From Cavenderia fasciculata (taxonomy: Eukaryota; Evosea; Eumycetozoa; Acytosteliales; Cavenderiaceae): a stretch of 64,000 nt of DNA. The position numbers and the translations under genes are program-made. Below the pieces are notes generated by a model. The model was not told the origin of the DNA, did not search any database, and saw only the letters and a program-made list of their open reading frames with translations. Positions within the stretch are counted from its first letter, which is position 1, and the number at the start of each line of letters is the position of its first letter. The stretch is taken from the NCBI RefSeq assembly GCF_000203815.1, contig NW_004457690.1, positions 62,001 through 126,000 of the forward strand. The letters run 5' to 3'. This document shows, in pieces, positions 43,582 to 55,823 of the stretch.

Positions 43582-45463
43582 ATGAACAAATTACAATCAA
43601 CATTGATAGTTGAAGGAAGTAGATATGGTTCAAGAATCCTTGGCAATCAACAAGTAGTAAAGTTTAAAAGTCTAAAAACTTCTACTTCAACTTTTTCGTC
43701 GTCGTCATCGTCAAATCAACAAATATTCAATTTCAAATCAAATACAAATAATCATATTGGCTCGTCATCATCATCATTGTCATCAAATAATAGAGTATTA
43801 TATTCTACAACTATTACACCACCGCCACCTCCGCTATTCAACCCGACACCGCCGCCGACTATTAATAATGATGACCAACAACAAGACGATGAAAAACAAC
43901 AACAACAACAACAAAACAAGAAAAAGAATTATAGTAAATATTTGTTATTAGGTACAGCAGCTGGATCTGTGATTGTACCATTATGGTATCTATTGGTAGA
44001 CAATGATAGTCTTGCACCAACTTTACCACACTCTCCACTCGATGCTTCACAACATGGCATTCTCTTGTCTCAAACTATCAATGTTGAGAAAATATATGCT
44101 TCACATTCGAGCTCTGATTTGCTCTTTTCCTACTTTATCTTAAAGTTGTGTACAATCCCTTTTCTTTCTGAAAATGGTTCACATATGATTGAATTGGCTC
44201 AAAAGTAAATATAATTATATATTTATATTATCTATCCTTCTTTTATAAGATCGATTTATTAACCTTTATCTCTCTCTTCTATTTCTATTTTGTTTATTTT
44301 TTAGATATGGATTAACAAAACCAATGTATTGGATTGTTAAACAAACATTCTTTAAACATTTTTGTGCAGGAGAGGTGATTGAAGAGACACCCAAGGTGGC
44401 TGACAAATTACATCAACAAGGTGTAGGTGTGGTGTTGGATTATAGTGTAGAGGATCAAGCTGGAACGAGCGAGGCATTTGACCATGTGGCAGCACAGATT
44501 ATTCAGACTGTGCACGTGTCGACCAAGACTCCAAGCTTGTCGTTTTCATGTGTCAAGGTGACTGGACTGACCAACCCAGAGTTGTTGGAAAAGTTGAATA
44601 CAATTGCTCAAAAGTGTGGTGTACAGCAAGTGACTGATGTTGCCTATTTAAAGGATCCAAAGTTATTGTATACCAACCCGTCATTGGTAGCTGCTACATC
44701 GGCTGCATTGTCACCACGCGAGCTTAAAGAGCTCAGTGAATTGGTCGAACGTCTCGACTCGATCTTTAGAGTGTGTCACGCACAAGGTATCCCCATCTTG
44801 ATCGATGCCGAGCAAACCTACTATCAACACTGTATTCACCATCTCGCCATGTCCTTTGCTTACAAGTACAACACTGACAAACCACTCGTCTACAACACCT
44901 ACCAGATGTACCTGGTCAATGGCATGGACACGCTCAACGAGCACATGCAAGTGGCCCAACAAAACGGTTTCAAGCTCGGCGCCAAGCTCGTGCGTGGTGC
45001 CTACATGAACAGCGAGCGTGCACGTGCCCAAAAGCTCAACTATGCCGACCCCATCCTCCCCAACATTCAAGAGACACACCACGCCTACTTTACGGCCATG
45101 GAACGCCTCCTCAACGAATTTGCAAAGAACCCCTCCCAACTCGGAGTCATGGTTGCCTCGCACAACGAGCAATCCATCTCTTATGGTGCCGAACGCGTCA
45201 AGCAACTCGGTATCGACGGCAAGTCACCCAACCTCCAATTCGGTCAATTGTATGGTATGGGCGACTATCTCACTCTCGGACTTGTCAACCGTGACCTGCG
45301 TGTCTTTAAATACGTCCCTTACGGACCCGTCAAAGACGTCCTCCCCTACCTCGTACGTAGAATGCAGGAAAACAAAGGTTTCATCGGTTCCAACAGTGCC
45401 ACTGAATTGGCATTCCTCAAAAAAGAAATCCAAAGAAGATTTAAATCATTATTCCAATTTTAA
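43582..45463 (+). CDS. prodh: Proline dehydrogenase, mitochondrial
   Basis: Exons 43582-44204 and 44305-45463, 593 aa. Oxidises proline to pyrroline-5-carboxylate with FAD on the inner mitochondrial membrane. The first ~110 residues are basic/Ser/Pro/Gln-rich, like a targeting and linker region, followed by a hydrophobic segment (YLLLGTAAGSVIVPLWYLL). The PRODH barrel has GVVLDYSVED, LIDAEQTYYQ, KLVRGAYMNSERA (the RGAYM hallmark), MVASHNEQSI and the C-terminal YVPYGPV..VLPYLVRRMQEN. From about 44700 to 45420 third positions become strongly C-rich, unlike the neighbours, which suggests high expression. Confidence 0.95.
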
Positions 45464-45837
45464 AACAAAATAACAAAACAGATAGTTTTTTTTTAATAAT
45501 AGTTTCAAATCATATGCAATATAATAATAATAATAATAATAATATTACAACACACAAATCACAATACATATAATTATATAATAATCTTATATAATATAAA
45601 TAGTATATACCCAATTTTTTTTTTGATTCAAATAAATAAATACAATCAATTTAAATTTCTTCTTATTATAAATATATTAAAGGTATTTTAAAAAAAAGAT
45701 ATCAAAGTGGATTGATTTGATTCTAGAATGATATATTATTTAAATAGGGAAAAACGGCTATAGATACCATTGGTAATTTGCATTTTAAAAGGATTCGTAT
45801 TTTATTTAAATAGAAATCATCAATTGTTGTATTAAAT
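45464..45837. other. Convergent 3' region
   Basis: AT-rich with AATAAT runs between PRODH (+) and the acyltransferase (-). No gene seen. Confidence 0.7.
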
Positions 45838-48114
45838 TTAATTTAATAGAGAATATTTGGTGACTGTTGGTTTTGGATGGAACAATAATTTCTCCAAATT
45901 GATTGCTGGCTTTTCAATTGTTAGATGAACTAAAAAGGCAGCGGCCATTGCAAATACAAGGTTGGAGATGGTTGTGGCGGCAACATTTACTGTGCTGTAG
46001 TGGAATAAGGTGACTCTACAAAAGGCTATAGTCCAAATGATCATTGGATGGACAATATAGGTCGAGTATGTGAGTTTAGAGAGGTTCTTAAAGATGGGAC
46101 GTTCCAAGAACCAAGCTACAATACCACCTCGACCAGCGACAGCAGTGAGGATAAAGAGACCTGCACCAATGACAAATCCAGTGTGTCCGCATGCATTGAA
46201 AAATGCATTTTGAAGAGTTGACCATCCATCACCTCTATAGGCATCGTAAGAGATGAATGAGAAAAAGGAGGTTAATCCAAGTGCGATGACATAGTATAGG
46301 TAACGAACTGGTGCTCTATTTTTAATGACACGCATAATGACTGGTGTGTCAATGATCATGGCCATGGCCAAACCGACGGCATAGGCTCCAACACGAGTCC
46401 ATGGTTTTTGGTAGATATCGGTTGTAAAGTTAGAGATTTGACCGCTCTCTTGAGTAAACTCGAAAAATGTAACCAAGTCATACTTCATGGTGATCCAGAA
46501 ATTAGTGGTAAAGGTGATGGCGATGAGCACCAGTACAAATGCAACACCATACTTTTTGTTCTTTTTGTAGAGTAGTGCGGCGAGGGGAGCGACAAAGATA
46601 TAGTAGATCATATCATTTCCTAAGTACCAAGACCAAGCCATACACTCGTTCCCCATTGTTGGAGGGTTCAATGTATTGATGTACAATAAATTGGTCCACC
46701 AGTATTGATCGCAACCAAATGTAACGGCATTGTATCCAAACCACCATGGTCCAAAGCCAAATTGTGGAGACAACTTCCAAAATACAAACAACATGAAAAA
46801 GTAGAGTGGAGACAGACGGATAAATCTGTGTACAACGTACTTTAGCCAAAACTTCCATTTGGCTCCATCAATGTACGACGCCTTTTCGAGTTGTTGCAAC
46901 AAGCTGTGGAACACCAAGAAGCCTGATAACATAAAGAAGGTGTCCACTGCAAATTCACCGGCACTGATCAAGGAGAATGGGAAAGATGAGATGACATTGG
47001 TCGTGACATACTCTAAATTATCGTAGCCCATTTGAATGTTGAAGAGGAGACTGTGACCCATAACAACCCAACAGGTACTGAAGAAACGAACACCATCCAA
47101 CACATCAAAGTGTTTCTTGTCGGAAGATGAACTAGAGAAACTATGGTAGTTTTGGATCAACGAAAATGCCAACAAGATTTGGAGTCCTGTACCAGCACCC
47201 TTCATTTCTTCTTGATAGCTAATTGGTGTATTGTGATAATGATCTTTAACCTGATTCTTGTCTGCACCAATCAAACCCCAATCATTACTATTACTACTTG
47301 TACGGTACGATGCACCAGCTTCTTCATCCTTTTTAGAAAGTGCTTTGTGAGTAAACAAAGCGTATTCGGCAAGTGTACCGGCAATGACAAAAGCAGCGAC
47401 AATCGACAATAAAACAATCATGACGATTGGACCAGCAGTCATTGGTAACTTGTCGGTATGATGGTCACCCGAGTAACAATGGATATCGAAACCTCCAGAC
47501 AACCCCATTGCATTCAAGTATGGTGTCATACCAGTCAAATTGAATAATGTTAACAATGCCATATTCACATCATCCTCTGAGCATGAAGAGGGTAGACACA
47601 ATGCAGACAGAGCAGTAACATATCTATTGTTTGTAGTGACCGCACAATATTGTGAAACATTGCTTGGTAAACTCAAACAATTGTCATAGTTTCCAAGATC
47701 AAAGAATCCTTTTCCACTTGCTTCAATTACTAAAAGAATAATAATAAAAAGAATAATAAATCGTTAGAATAAATAATAATACATTAATGTATTAATACAT
47801 TAATATTTCATACCTTCAAATGAACTTGGATATTTGAATTTTGATAGAGCGTATAAATCCGCTTCACACTGTTGTGAAATTGATTCAGATGATGAACCAC
47901 CAACACCAAATGTTGAATAAAGGTTATTGGTATTTTCGTCGGCATAGTTGTTTAATAATGATTGAATGCCCAATGAAGCACCAGATGCACGTGATTCTTT
48001 GGTAAAGTCAACTAGTTGTTGTAATTCTGGTAGAGATACTCTTGCTTCAATTGAAGCAACAAATACTAAAGCAATCAATGCAATTGCTATAGTCAATATA
48101 CGATGTAATCTCAT
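45838..48114 (-). CDS. Acyltransferase-3 / NRF-6-like membrane protein
   Basis: Exons 48114-47814 and 47729-45838 give 730 aa. A signal peptide (MRLHRILTIAIALIALVFVA) is followed by a Cys-containing extracellular NRF-like domain (YDNCLSLPSNVSQYCAV). A first membrane segment (IVMIVLLSIVAAFVIAGTL) leads to the acyltransferase-3 domain with about ten helices: DGVRFFSTCWVVMGHS (the family's conserved His), SAGEFAVDTFFMLSGFLVF, ECMAWSWYLGNDMIYYIF, YSTYIVHPMIIWTIAF. Relatives include C. elegans NRF-6 and bacterial O-acyltransferases. The substrate is unknown. It is probably in the plasma or endomembrane system. Confidence 0.9.
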
Positions 48115-49101
48115 CTTCCTATAACTATTATTACTACTATTACTATTACTATTACTATTATTATTTGATCGAGATTGGACTACTGATAAATGAATGAATA
48201 ATGATGAGGTTTAAATGTCGGAAAGGTAGTGTAGGTAGGGAAAAAAAAACGAATCAAAAAGCGTAAAAAATAAGCAATAAATCTAGATACTATAAGAGAT
48301 TTTGGTGGTTCTACAGATTTTGATGGTTCTATAGGTATTCTATAGATTCCTTATGGTTCGGTATATAGCCTCTTCGAATCGATTATATAAACAAAAAAGA
48401 ATATATCTCTAAGAATATTAATGGTAAATGGAATTCCAAAGAGAAGGAGTGATCCCTATGAATTCAATTTTAATTTCTTTTTAAACAATTTAAACATATG
48501 ACCATTTTTATTATTGTTGTCTTTGAAAGTCAAGAGAGGGAGTGATGTCGGGATCAGTATCACCTCGGATCAATACCAACAAATAAATCCTTTGTGCCGC
48601 CAGGGCTCACTCCTTGGTTGTCGAGAATTTAAAAAATATATTTCGGGGTTACGAAATATGGCTTTGATACCTTTGTCACGCATCATACAATCGAGATATT
48701 TTAAGATTTTCAATACAATGCGATGTCGATTATGACGCTTAACCTATAAATGGAAATATTAATATATTATATTATATTGAGGTTCTTATATTTCTCTATC
48801 TATCTATCTTTCCTTGTGGGCGCATCCAGGACAAAGTATTTATCATGTAACAAAAAAGAAGAAGATGTTGGACTGGGGATCCTCAATCGTGATGAACCAA
48901 CCTTTCGAAAGAGAGTGAAATGGGATATTGTTTGTTCATTGTTTGGATCCATTTTTACAAAACATTCCAAGAACATAAAAAAAAAAAACGGTGAATTACT
49001 TTTGTTGTACTTTTTACCAAAAAATCACCAATTCTCCCATCATTCAATAGAGCATTAAAACACCAACCTATTTATTAAATGATAGTTATAATATCACTTT
49101 T
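48115..49101. other. Intergenic region with coding-like remnants
   Basis: 48115-48500 is promoter-like. At 48528-48735 the base composition is more GC and the minus strand reads RIVLKILKYLDCMMRDKG, IKAIFRNPEIYFLNSRQP with one frame open for about 55 codons. At 48810-49050 the plus strand reads EDVGLGILNRDEPTFRKRVK and SLFGSIFTKHSKN. Neither is recognised. They may be relics of genes. A DUSE-like CCCATCA lies at 49036-49042. Confidence 0.4.
49036..49042 (+). promoter_or_regulatory. DUSE-like box (CCCATCA)
   Basis: Variant of the Dictyostelium upstream sequence element (A/T)CCCA(C/T)AA, 60 bases before the conserved 5' block of the ncRNA at 49102. The same variant precedes the ncRNA ending at 58982. 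Confidence 0.45.
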
Positions 49102-49281
49102 GGAGACGTGCAAAGGAACAGTGATACTTCGCAAATTTAACTAACTTCAGTCAGAGTAGCATACCTCAAATACTTTAATAGTATTTCCCGTAAACCTGTG
49201 TATACCATTGGTGCTTGGCAAACCTCTAGTGCCAGAGGGGTTTGTCAAGTACCATTACTCACTTTCCGCTATCACACTCTA
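49102..49281 (+). ncRNA. Putative structured ncRNA, same family as the 59 kb array (copy E)
   Basis: Shares the family's 5' block (GACGTGCAAAGGAACAG..ATACTTCGC), GTGTATACC at 49197-49205, and a 3' hairpin of 18 pairs (arms 49210-49227 and 49236-49253, three G-T wobbles, 8-base loop). The 3' end GCTATCACACTC precedes TTTT at 49282. The stem sequence is unrelated to those of the other copies, yet stem position and motif order are the same. It lies on the plus strand, about 9.7 kb from the array. Function unknown. Confidence 0.55.
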
Positions 49282-49966
49282 TTTTATTTAAAAGTGTAAA
49301 AAAAAGATATCTTTTTTAATAATTCTAAAAATAATAATAATAATTAGTGTACAGAGACACACCAAACAAGAGATAAATATATTTATTTAACAAACATTTT
49401 GAATTCGAATGGATGATTCCATTTCCTTAGCTACTAGATCTATCTAGCAGATTTGTAAATTTCATGTTTTGAGGGATCAGATGATTTTGTGCTCCTCTTA
49501 ACAAACAATGTGTGTATCAATGTGAACAATGAATTATAACAACCACATTGAGAAGAATCAGATCTGATCGCAACTCCTCAATTTGGCAAAGTTTCTACAA
49601 CTAGTACTAGTTGCAAAGTAGTCGTTCGGCGGCTTTGTTTTTTGTTGAAATTTACTTTACAGATATTATGGAGTAATGAATAGGTAGGTGTTTGGGATTT
49701 TAAAATGAAATTTTATTTTATTTAATTTTTTGAGGGGGTGCAGATGTGAAGGGTATGTCTCATTACTCCACATCTCTTCTCCCTCTTATATAACTTCATT
49801 CACTCTTCTCTTCTAGAATCATTCAATAATATAACTAGTAGTAGTAGTAGAATATTAGTATTTGTTTATTTACTATTCAAATTCATATATATATTTCACA
49901 AACTTATTAAAACTTTAATACTTTATTTATTTATAAATCTTCTTCTTAAAAGTAGTAGTAGTAGTA
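49282..49966. promoter_or_regulatory. Intergenic region upstream of homogentisate dioxygenase
   Basis: AT-rich; includes GGGGGTGCAGATGTG near 49735, a C/T-rich stretch near 49780 and TAGTAGTAG runs just before the ATG. No gene seen. Confidence 0.55.
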
Positions 49967-51625
49967 ATGCAACAAACACTTGCAAAGTATCAATACCAAA
50001 GTGGATTTGGAAACACCTTTGAGAGTGAAGCCTTAAAAGGTGCTTTACCAAAGGGTCAAAATACTCCACAAAACTGTCCAATGGGCTTGTATGCCGAACA
50101 ATTGTCTGGTAATGCATTCACTGTTCCAAGACATACCCAACAAAGATCGTAAGTTTAAAGAATGAATGAATGGATGAATGGGGAGGAAGAAATAAAGTAG
50201 CATACAACAACACATTACATTGTGTTTAGAGGATAGGGGAGAGAGAATTGAATTCTAATTATAATTAATGTGTGAAAAGATTAAAAGTGTCAACAAACAA
50301 ACACAATTATTATTATCATTATTATTAACCTACCACACACACACATCCAATCTATTAAACTCTTTTTGTTTATTTATATATTTATTATATAGTTGGTTAT
50401 ATAGAACAAGACCATCTGTTTGTCATACACCACTTGTACCATATAGCAAGGATACATTATTGGTAGATGTGAATCATTTAAATGCCAATCCAAATCAACT
50501 TAGATGGAAACCATTCCCAATCCCAGAGAGATCACATGATTTTGTTGATGGTTTGGTAACCATTTGTGGTTCAGGTCATCCATCTGTTAGACATGGTGTG
50601 GTTGTTCACATTTACACCGCCAACAAGGATATGTCTACTGAACGTCGTTCATTCTACAACAGCGATGGTGATTTCCTCATTGTCCCACAACAAGGTACAT
50701 TGGACATTCAAACAGAGTTTGGTTACATGGAAGTTCGTTCAGGCGAAATCTGTGTCATTCAACGTGGTATTTGTTTCAGTGTCAATATTCCAGATGGACC
50801 ATCCCGTGGTTACATCCTCGAGATTTTTGGTTCACATTTCCGTCTTCCAGACCTCGGCCCAATCGGTGCCAACGGTCTTGCCAATCCAAGAGACTTCCTT
50901 TCACCAGTTGCTGCTTATGATGCCGAACCAACTACACCAATCAACCCACCACCAACTTTCACAAAGATCAACAAATTCCTTGGCAAGTTATTCTCTGCCA
51001 CTCAAAACTCTTCTCCTTACAATGTAGTTGGTTATCATGGCAATTATGTACCATACAAGTATGATTTGGCTTTATTCTGTGCTGTCAATTCTGTTACTTA
51101 TGATCATCTTGTATGTGTCCAAAAAAAAAACAAACCAAACAAACAAACAAATATAATAATCCAATTAATCTAACCTTTTATTATTTATTTTAGGATCCAT
51201 CAATTTTTACAGTATTAACAGCACCAACCAATGAACCAGGTGTAGCAGCAGCCGATTTTGTTATATTCCCACCAAGATGGTTGGTTCAAGAAAATACTTT
51301 CCGTCCACCATACTATCATCGTAATTGTATGAGTGAGTTTATGGGTTTGATTCGTGGTGTATATGAAGCCAAAAAGGAGGGTTTCCTTCCAGGTGGTGGC
51401 AGTCTCCACTCTTGTATGACTCCTCACGGTCCAGATACCGATACTTTTAATGCTGCCATCAAGGCTGAACTCAAGCCAGCCAAGATTCCAGACGTTGCTT
51501 TGGCATTCATGTTTGAATCTTCCCTTATTTTTGGTATTTCAGATTATGCAAACAAGAACTTTATCGATGACGACTATTGGAAGTGTTGGCAGGGATTACA
51601 AGATAATTTTAACAAATCATCTTAA
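49967..51625 (+). CDS. hgd: Homogentisate 1,2-dioxygenase
   Basis: Exons 49967-50148, 50393-51110 and 51194-51625 join in phase to 443 aa, the usual length. Fe(II) enzyme that opens the ring of homogentisate to maleylacetoacetate in phenylalanine/tyrosine breakdown, cytosolic. Start [20 protein letters not shown] matches the family. Metal-site region near the C-terminus: [18 protein letters not shown] (His and Glu ligands), followed by [15 protein letters not shown]. The central cupin has [10 protein letters not shown] and [15 protein letters not shown]. Confidence 0.95.
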
Positions 51626-51856
51626 ATATATTATTATTATCTTGTCAATCAAACCAAACCAAACACAACACATCCTTTATAACACTCACACATTATTTAT
51701 AGAGTACTACACAATATTTGTTATCATTAATAAAATAATAATTTTAAACTTTTAAAAATTGCTTTTAACATTTAATGTCAATGATGAAAAACGAACGAAT
51801 GATTTTATTCATTAACAAGTTCCTTTTGATTTATTTTAGTAGTAGTAATAATAATA

Positions 51857-53419
51857 ATGTTACTATCTAGGTTAGGATTAGTAGGAGGAGGAGTAGGAAA
51901 TATATTTAAATCAACGTTAGTTGATCTATCTAAAAATCAAACTACTAGGACATGTAGTAATATACTATTAAAATGTAATCAGACTCGAATCAATTATACG
52001 TCATTGTTGTGTTTATCATTATCACAACATCAACAACAACATAATCTTGCAACTTCAAATTATGGTGGTGGTTATAGTGGCGGCGGTAGAAAGAAACCAA
52101 TACAATCAACAAGAGATAAAGAGAGATACAATAATAGAACATTAACAAAATATAGATATGAAAAGACATCTTCCTATGACAATGGTGAAGAAGACAAGTT
52201 ATTTGATAGATTTAAACCACAAACAAGAGAAAGAGAAAGAACATATAACAATAATAATAATGTAAACACCTTTAATAGTAATAATAATAATAATAATAAT
52301 CGTACTAGTAGTCCAATTGAAGAAAAGATTGATCCAAATCAAGTGTATGTGTAGACAATGAATGAACAACAAGATGAACAGTCTATTAACAATTAAAATA
52401 CAATTACAGTGAAAGATTACAAAAGAGATTATCAAGATCTGGTGTAACATCTAGAAGACAATCAGAGAGAATGATTATGGAAGGAAGAGTTTGTGTAAAT
52501 GGAAAAGTAGCATCAATGAAAAATGACTTGTTCGTTAAACCAACAGATATTGTAACAGTTGATAACAAGATTGTAAGTAGCAAAGAGAGAGAGACAACTA
52601 TATATATATTAATAATTTGATCTTTTTAGATTGAAGAATCAGTTCCAAAAATATGGTTACACAACAAACAAAAAAAGTATTGGTTAGTAATTTACAAGAT
52701 CCAGAAAAAGATACGTTGATTCCAATATTACAAAAAATGTTAAACAAGGATCATTTAATGTCTGTTGTATGTATAAATATATAAACAAACAAAATATATA
52801 TATATATTCATACTGATCTATCTATTTTTATATATTTTAGGGAAGATTAGATTATTATTCAGAAGGATTAATTTTAATTACAAATGATGGAGAATTATCA
52901 AGATATTTGGAATTACCACAAAGTGGATTTGAAAAGACTTATAGAGTTCGAATTTTTGGAAAGGTTACACCAGATATGAATATGGCATTGACACGTGGTC
53001 TAACCATCGATGGTATTAGATATGCACCAATGAAGATTTCAGTGGAAAGAGAGACAGATTCGAATACATGGGTTATTTGTACATTGACAGAAGGCAAAAA
53101 CAGAGAGATTAGAAGAATATTTGAACATTTTAATGTAAAGGTACTAAGAATTATCAGAACTCAATTTGGTCCCTACACTTTACCAGAAACTTTAAAACCA
53201 GGTGAAACTGTTGAAGTTCATCTCAAAGATGAAATTAAATCATTTAAAAGTAAATGGGCAAACAAAGAAAAATTAATTAGAAAGGCAAAAGAAGGTTTAA
53301 AAAAAATGAAATTAAATCAATCCATCAACAACAATATTAATATTAATAATAATGAAATTGAAGAAGATAATCAAGTTGAAGAAGAAGAAGAAGAAGAAGA
53401 AGAGATTATTGAAAAATAA
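51857..53419 (+). CDS. RluB/RsuA-family pseudouridine synthase with S4 domain, probably mitochondrial; one frame slip
   Basis: Exons 51857-52344, 52410-52572, 52630-52766 and 52841-53419. A basic, Asn/Gly-rich N-terminus suggests mitochondrial import. Exon 2 is an S4 RNA-binding domain (LQKRLSRSGVTSRRQSERMI, GRVCVNGK). The catalytic motif GRLDYYSEGLILITNDGEL with the active Asp lies at the exon 3/4 joint and exon 4 start. KNREIRRIFEH and LRIIRTQFGP follow, then a Glu-rich tail. Within exon 3 the protein continues as KVLVSNLQDPEK only if one more A is read in the A7 run near 52670, and exon 3 is one base short for its phases. Probably a sequencing gap in a homopolymer. It modifies rRNA uridine; the site is inferred. 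Confidence 0.8.
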
Positions 53420-53467
53420 ATGATTATAATTTATTTATTATTTTAATATTTGCTTTTGTTTTTTGTT

Positions 53468-55436
53468 TTAGAGTTTAGCTTGTTTTACATTAAGTACATC
53501 ATAGAGATACTTTTCCTTTCCTTGCTCTTCTTCTATGGTTGGCATGAGTTTTCTTGGATTGCAAATATTCTTTGGATCGATGGTTTCCTTGATCTTGCGA
53601 TAGACGTTGACCCAACCTTGAGTGACGTAACGACTCATCCATGGAGCGTGTTCGTAACCGACACCGTGGTGATGAGAGATGGCACCGCCGTGCTTCATGA
53701 TAATGTCACACATCAAACGCTTGCCTTCAATGTATGGGGTCATTTCCTTTTCGTCGTTTTGTCTACTGGCAAAGATAAAGTAGAGACAGACACCGTTGCT
53801 GTAGGTATGTGAAATGTGAGCGCAGATCCAAGCAGGGATGCCCTTGGCGTGATAGTGTTGGACAAAAGCCTTCTTGGCCTCCTTCCAGAGTGGAATGAGC
53901 GACGTGTAAGAGACGGTGGTCTCGGCGACATCGACCCACATGTTGTGATCGAGCAAAAAGTCACGAATGTATGGAAGATCGTAACGCTTCTCGGCCCAGG
54001 TCTTGCCGGGGGCAGTTCCCAATCCAAAGGCGCCATTCTTGGCGAGAATGTCAAAACATGACTTTTTGACAAAGTCTACTTGCTTCTTTGGACCCTCGAA
54101 ACCAATGATGCTGAGTGTCACCTGAGTCATGTCAAAGCTACGAATGTATTGCAAATATTTCTTGACGGCAGCCGAGAAAAACTCAGACACTGCGCCCTTG
54201 CTTGGCTTGGAGGCAAACGAGAGACGGGTCTCATCGGGATCGTAGATACGGACCATGGTTGGGATGATCTCTGAACGACGCATTTGCTCGAGGGCAGAGA
54301 TGGCGTGGTTAAACGATGGGAAGAGGAAACCATAGTATTCGGCAGCTTGTGGCACTGGATGAACCTTCATAACAGCCTCGGTAATAATACCAAGTGTACC
54401 TTCACTACCAAGAATAACATGTTTAAAGTTGAGACCGGCACCAGCACGTGCTCCATTTCTTAATTCCAATGTACCCATTGGTGTACATGTCTTGAATGAT
54501 ACACACATATCTTCGATATCTCCATACTAAAAAATAAATAAAAAGAATAGAATAGAAACAATTAAATAAATGTTTAAATTAAGATTTCTTATTCTTTTCT
54601 ATTTCTATTTCTTTTTTTACCTTATCAGATTGATGACCAGAAGAACAAGTAGCTAACCAACCACCAAGAGTAGAGAATTCAAAGGAATCTGGGTCATGAC
54701 CAAGAGAAACACCTGACTTGTGGAGTTCACGTTCGAGATCTGGACCCATGATACCGACTTGGATGCAAGCGGTCATTTCACGACGATCGACCCATAAGAC
54801 CTTGTTCATACGACGCATGTCGAGAGAGACAGTGTAACGGGTTTGGTCGATTGGTTCGCAGGCACCGACAATGTTGGAACCACCACCGTATGGGATAATG
54901 ATAACGTTGGCACGGTGAGCAGCCAAGACGAGCTTCTCAACCTCTTCGTGTGACTCTGGCAATACGACAACGTCTGGGGCATTCTCGACCAAACCAATAC
55001 GAAGACGAATCAAATCACGAAGTGACTTGCCATAGATGTGAGTGAGACGAGCAAACTTGTCCTCCTTGACTTGGTTTGGCTTAAAGATTGCACGGAGTTC
55101 ACGTGCAAAGTCACCTGGAGCTGCACGTGGAAGTGGCAACTTAATGTCTTCGACAGTGAGAGAGGGTGAGTTTTCGAGATCGGTTTGTCCTTGTCCGTTG
55201 ATGGTCAACTCGGTCAAGATGAACTTCTTCAACGATGGCAATGGTTGGCCAGAGACAGTTGGTGTCGTAATGGCAACTGTTCCCGATGGTTGAAGAGTAT
55301 GAATAAACTTGCGAGTGTCACCCCATCCATTCCATTTGATCTTTTGATAGTAATCTACATTCTCTTGTGGATAACTTGTCAATTCTTTACGTTCTTCAGT
55401 CGATGAAGTAGAAGTTGTAGAATCTTTAACCTGCAT
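53468..55436 (-). CDS. agps: Alkylglycerone-phosphate synthase (AGPS), peroxisomal
   Basis: Exons 55436-54621 and 54526-53468 give 624 aa. FAD enzyme that swaps the acyl of acyl-DHAP for a fatty alcohol, the key step of ether-lipid synthesis. FAD-binding PCMH fold: PDVVVLPESHEEVEKLV, IIPYGGGSNIVGACEP, LERELHKSGVSLGHDPDSFE, STLGGW, ARAGAGLNFKHVILGSEGTLG. C-terminal domain: SHTYSNGVCLYF, GGAISHHHGVGYEHAPWM (His-rich active region). It ends in AKL, a PTS1 peroxisome signal. Convergent with the pseudouridine synthase, 48 bases between stops. Confidence 0.95.
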
Positions 55437-55823
55437 TCTCTATCTCTCTATTGTATTAACTAGATTCTAATCTATCTATCTATCTATTACTCTTTAAAAA
55501 GTAAGTATATAAATATATATTGATAATACAAAAAAGTTTAAACAAAAGATAATGATGAACAATATCCCTTCTTTGTAAATACACTCAAAGTGAGAGGTCG
55601 TCGTTTGAGCGTGAGATAGCTCATGAAAAATCACCCTATTCAATTTGGGAAACAAAAAAAATCTTCGACCTCTTCTGTGCTAAAACATCGTGTCATTGCC
55701 ATGGGATTCGATAAGACGATGGTTGACCTTTTTTGGAATGAACACAATTGATGACGACTTACCTTTAAATTGAACATTTAGAGAGAAAGAAATCGGAGAA
55801 GTAATAAATTTTATTTACTTTAT
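55437..55823. promoter_or_regulatory. Region between TRM44 and AGPS (both minus)
   Basis: Promoter of AGPS: TATA-like TATATAAATATATAT, and a GC-richer block near 55590-55700 with GTCGTCGTTTGAGCGTGAG. No gene seen. Confidence 0.5.
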
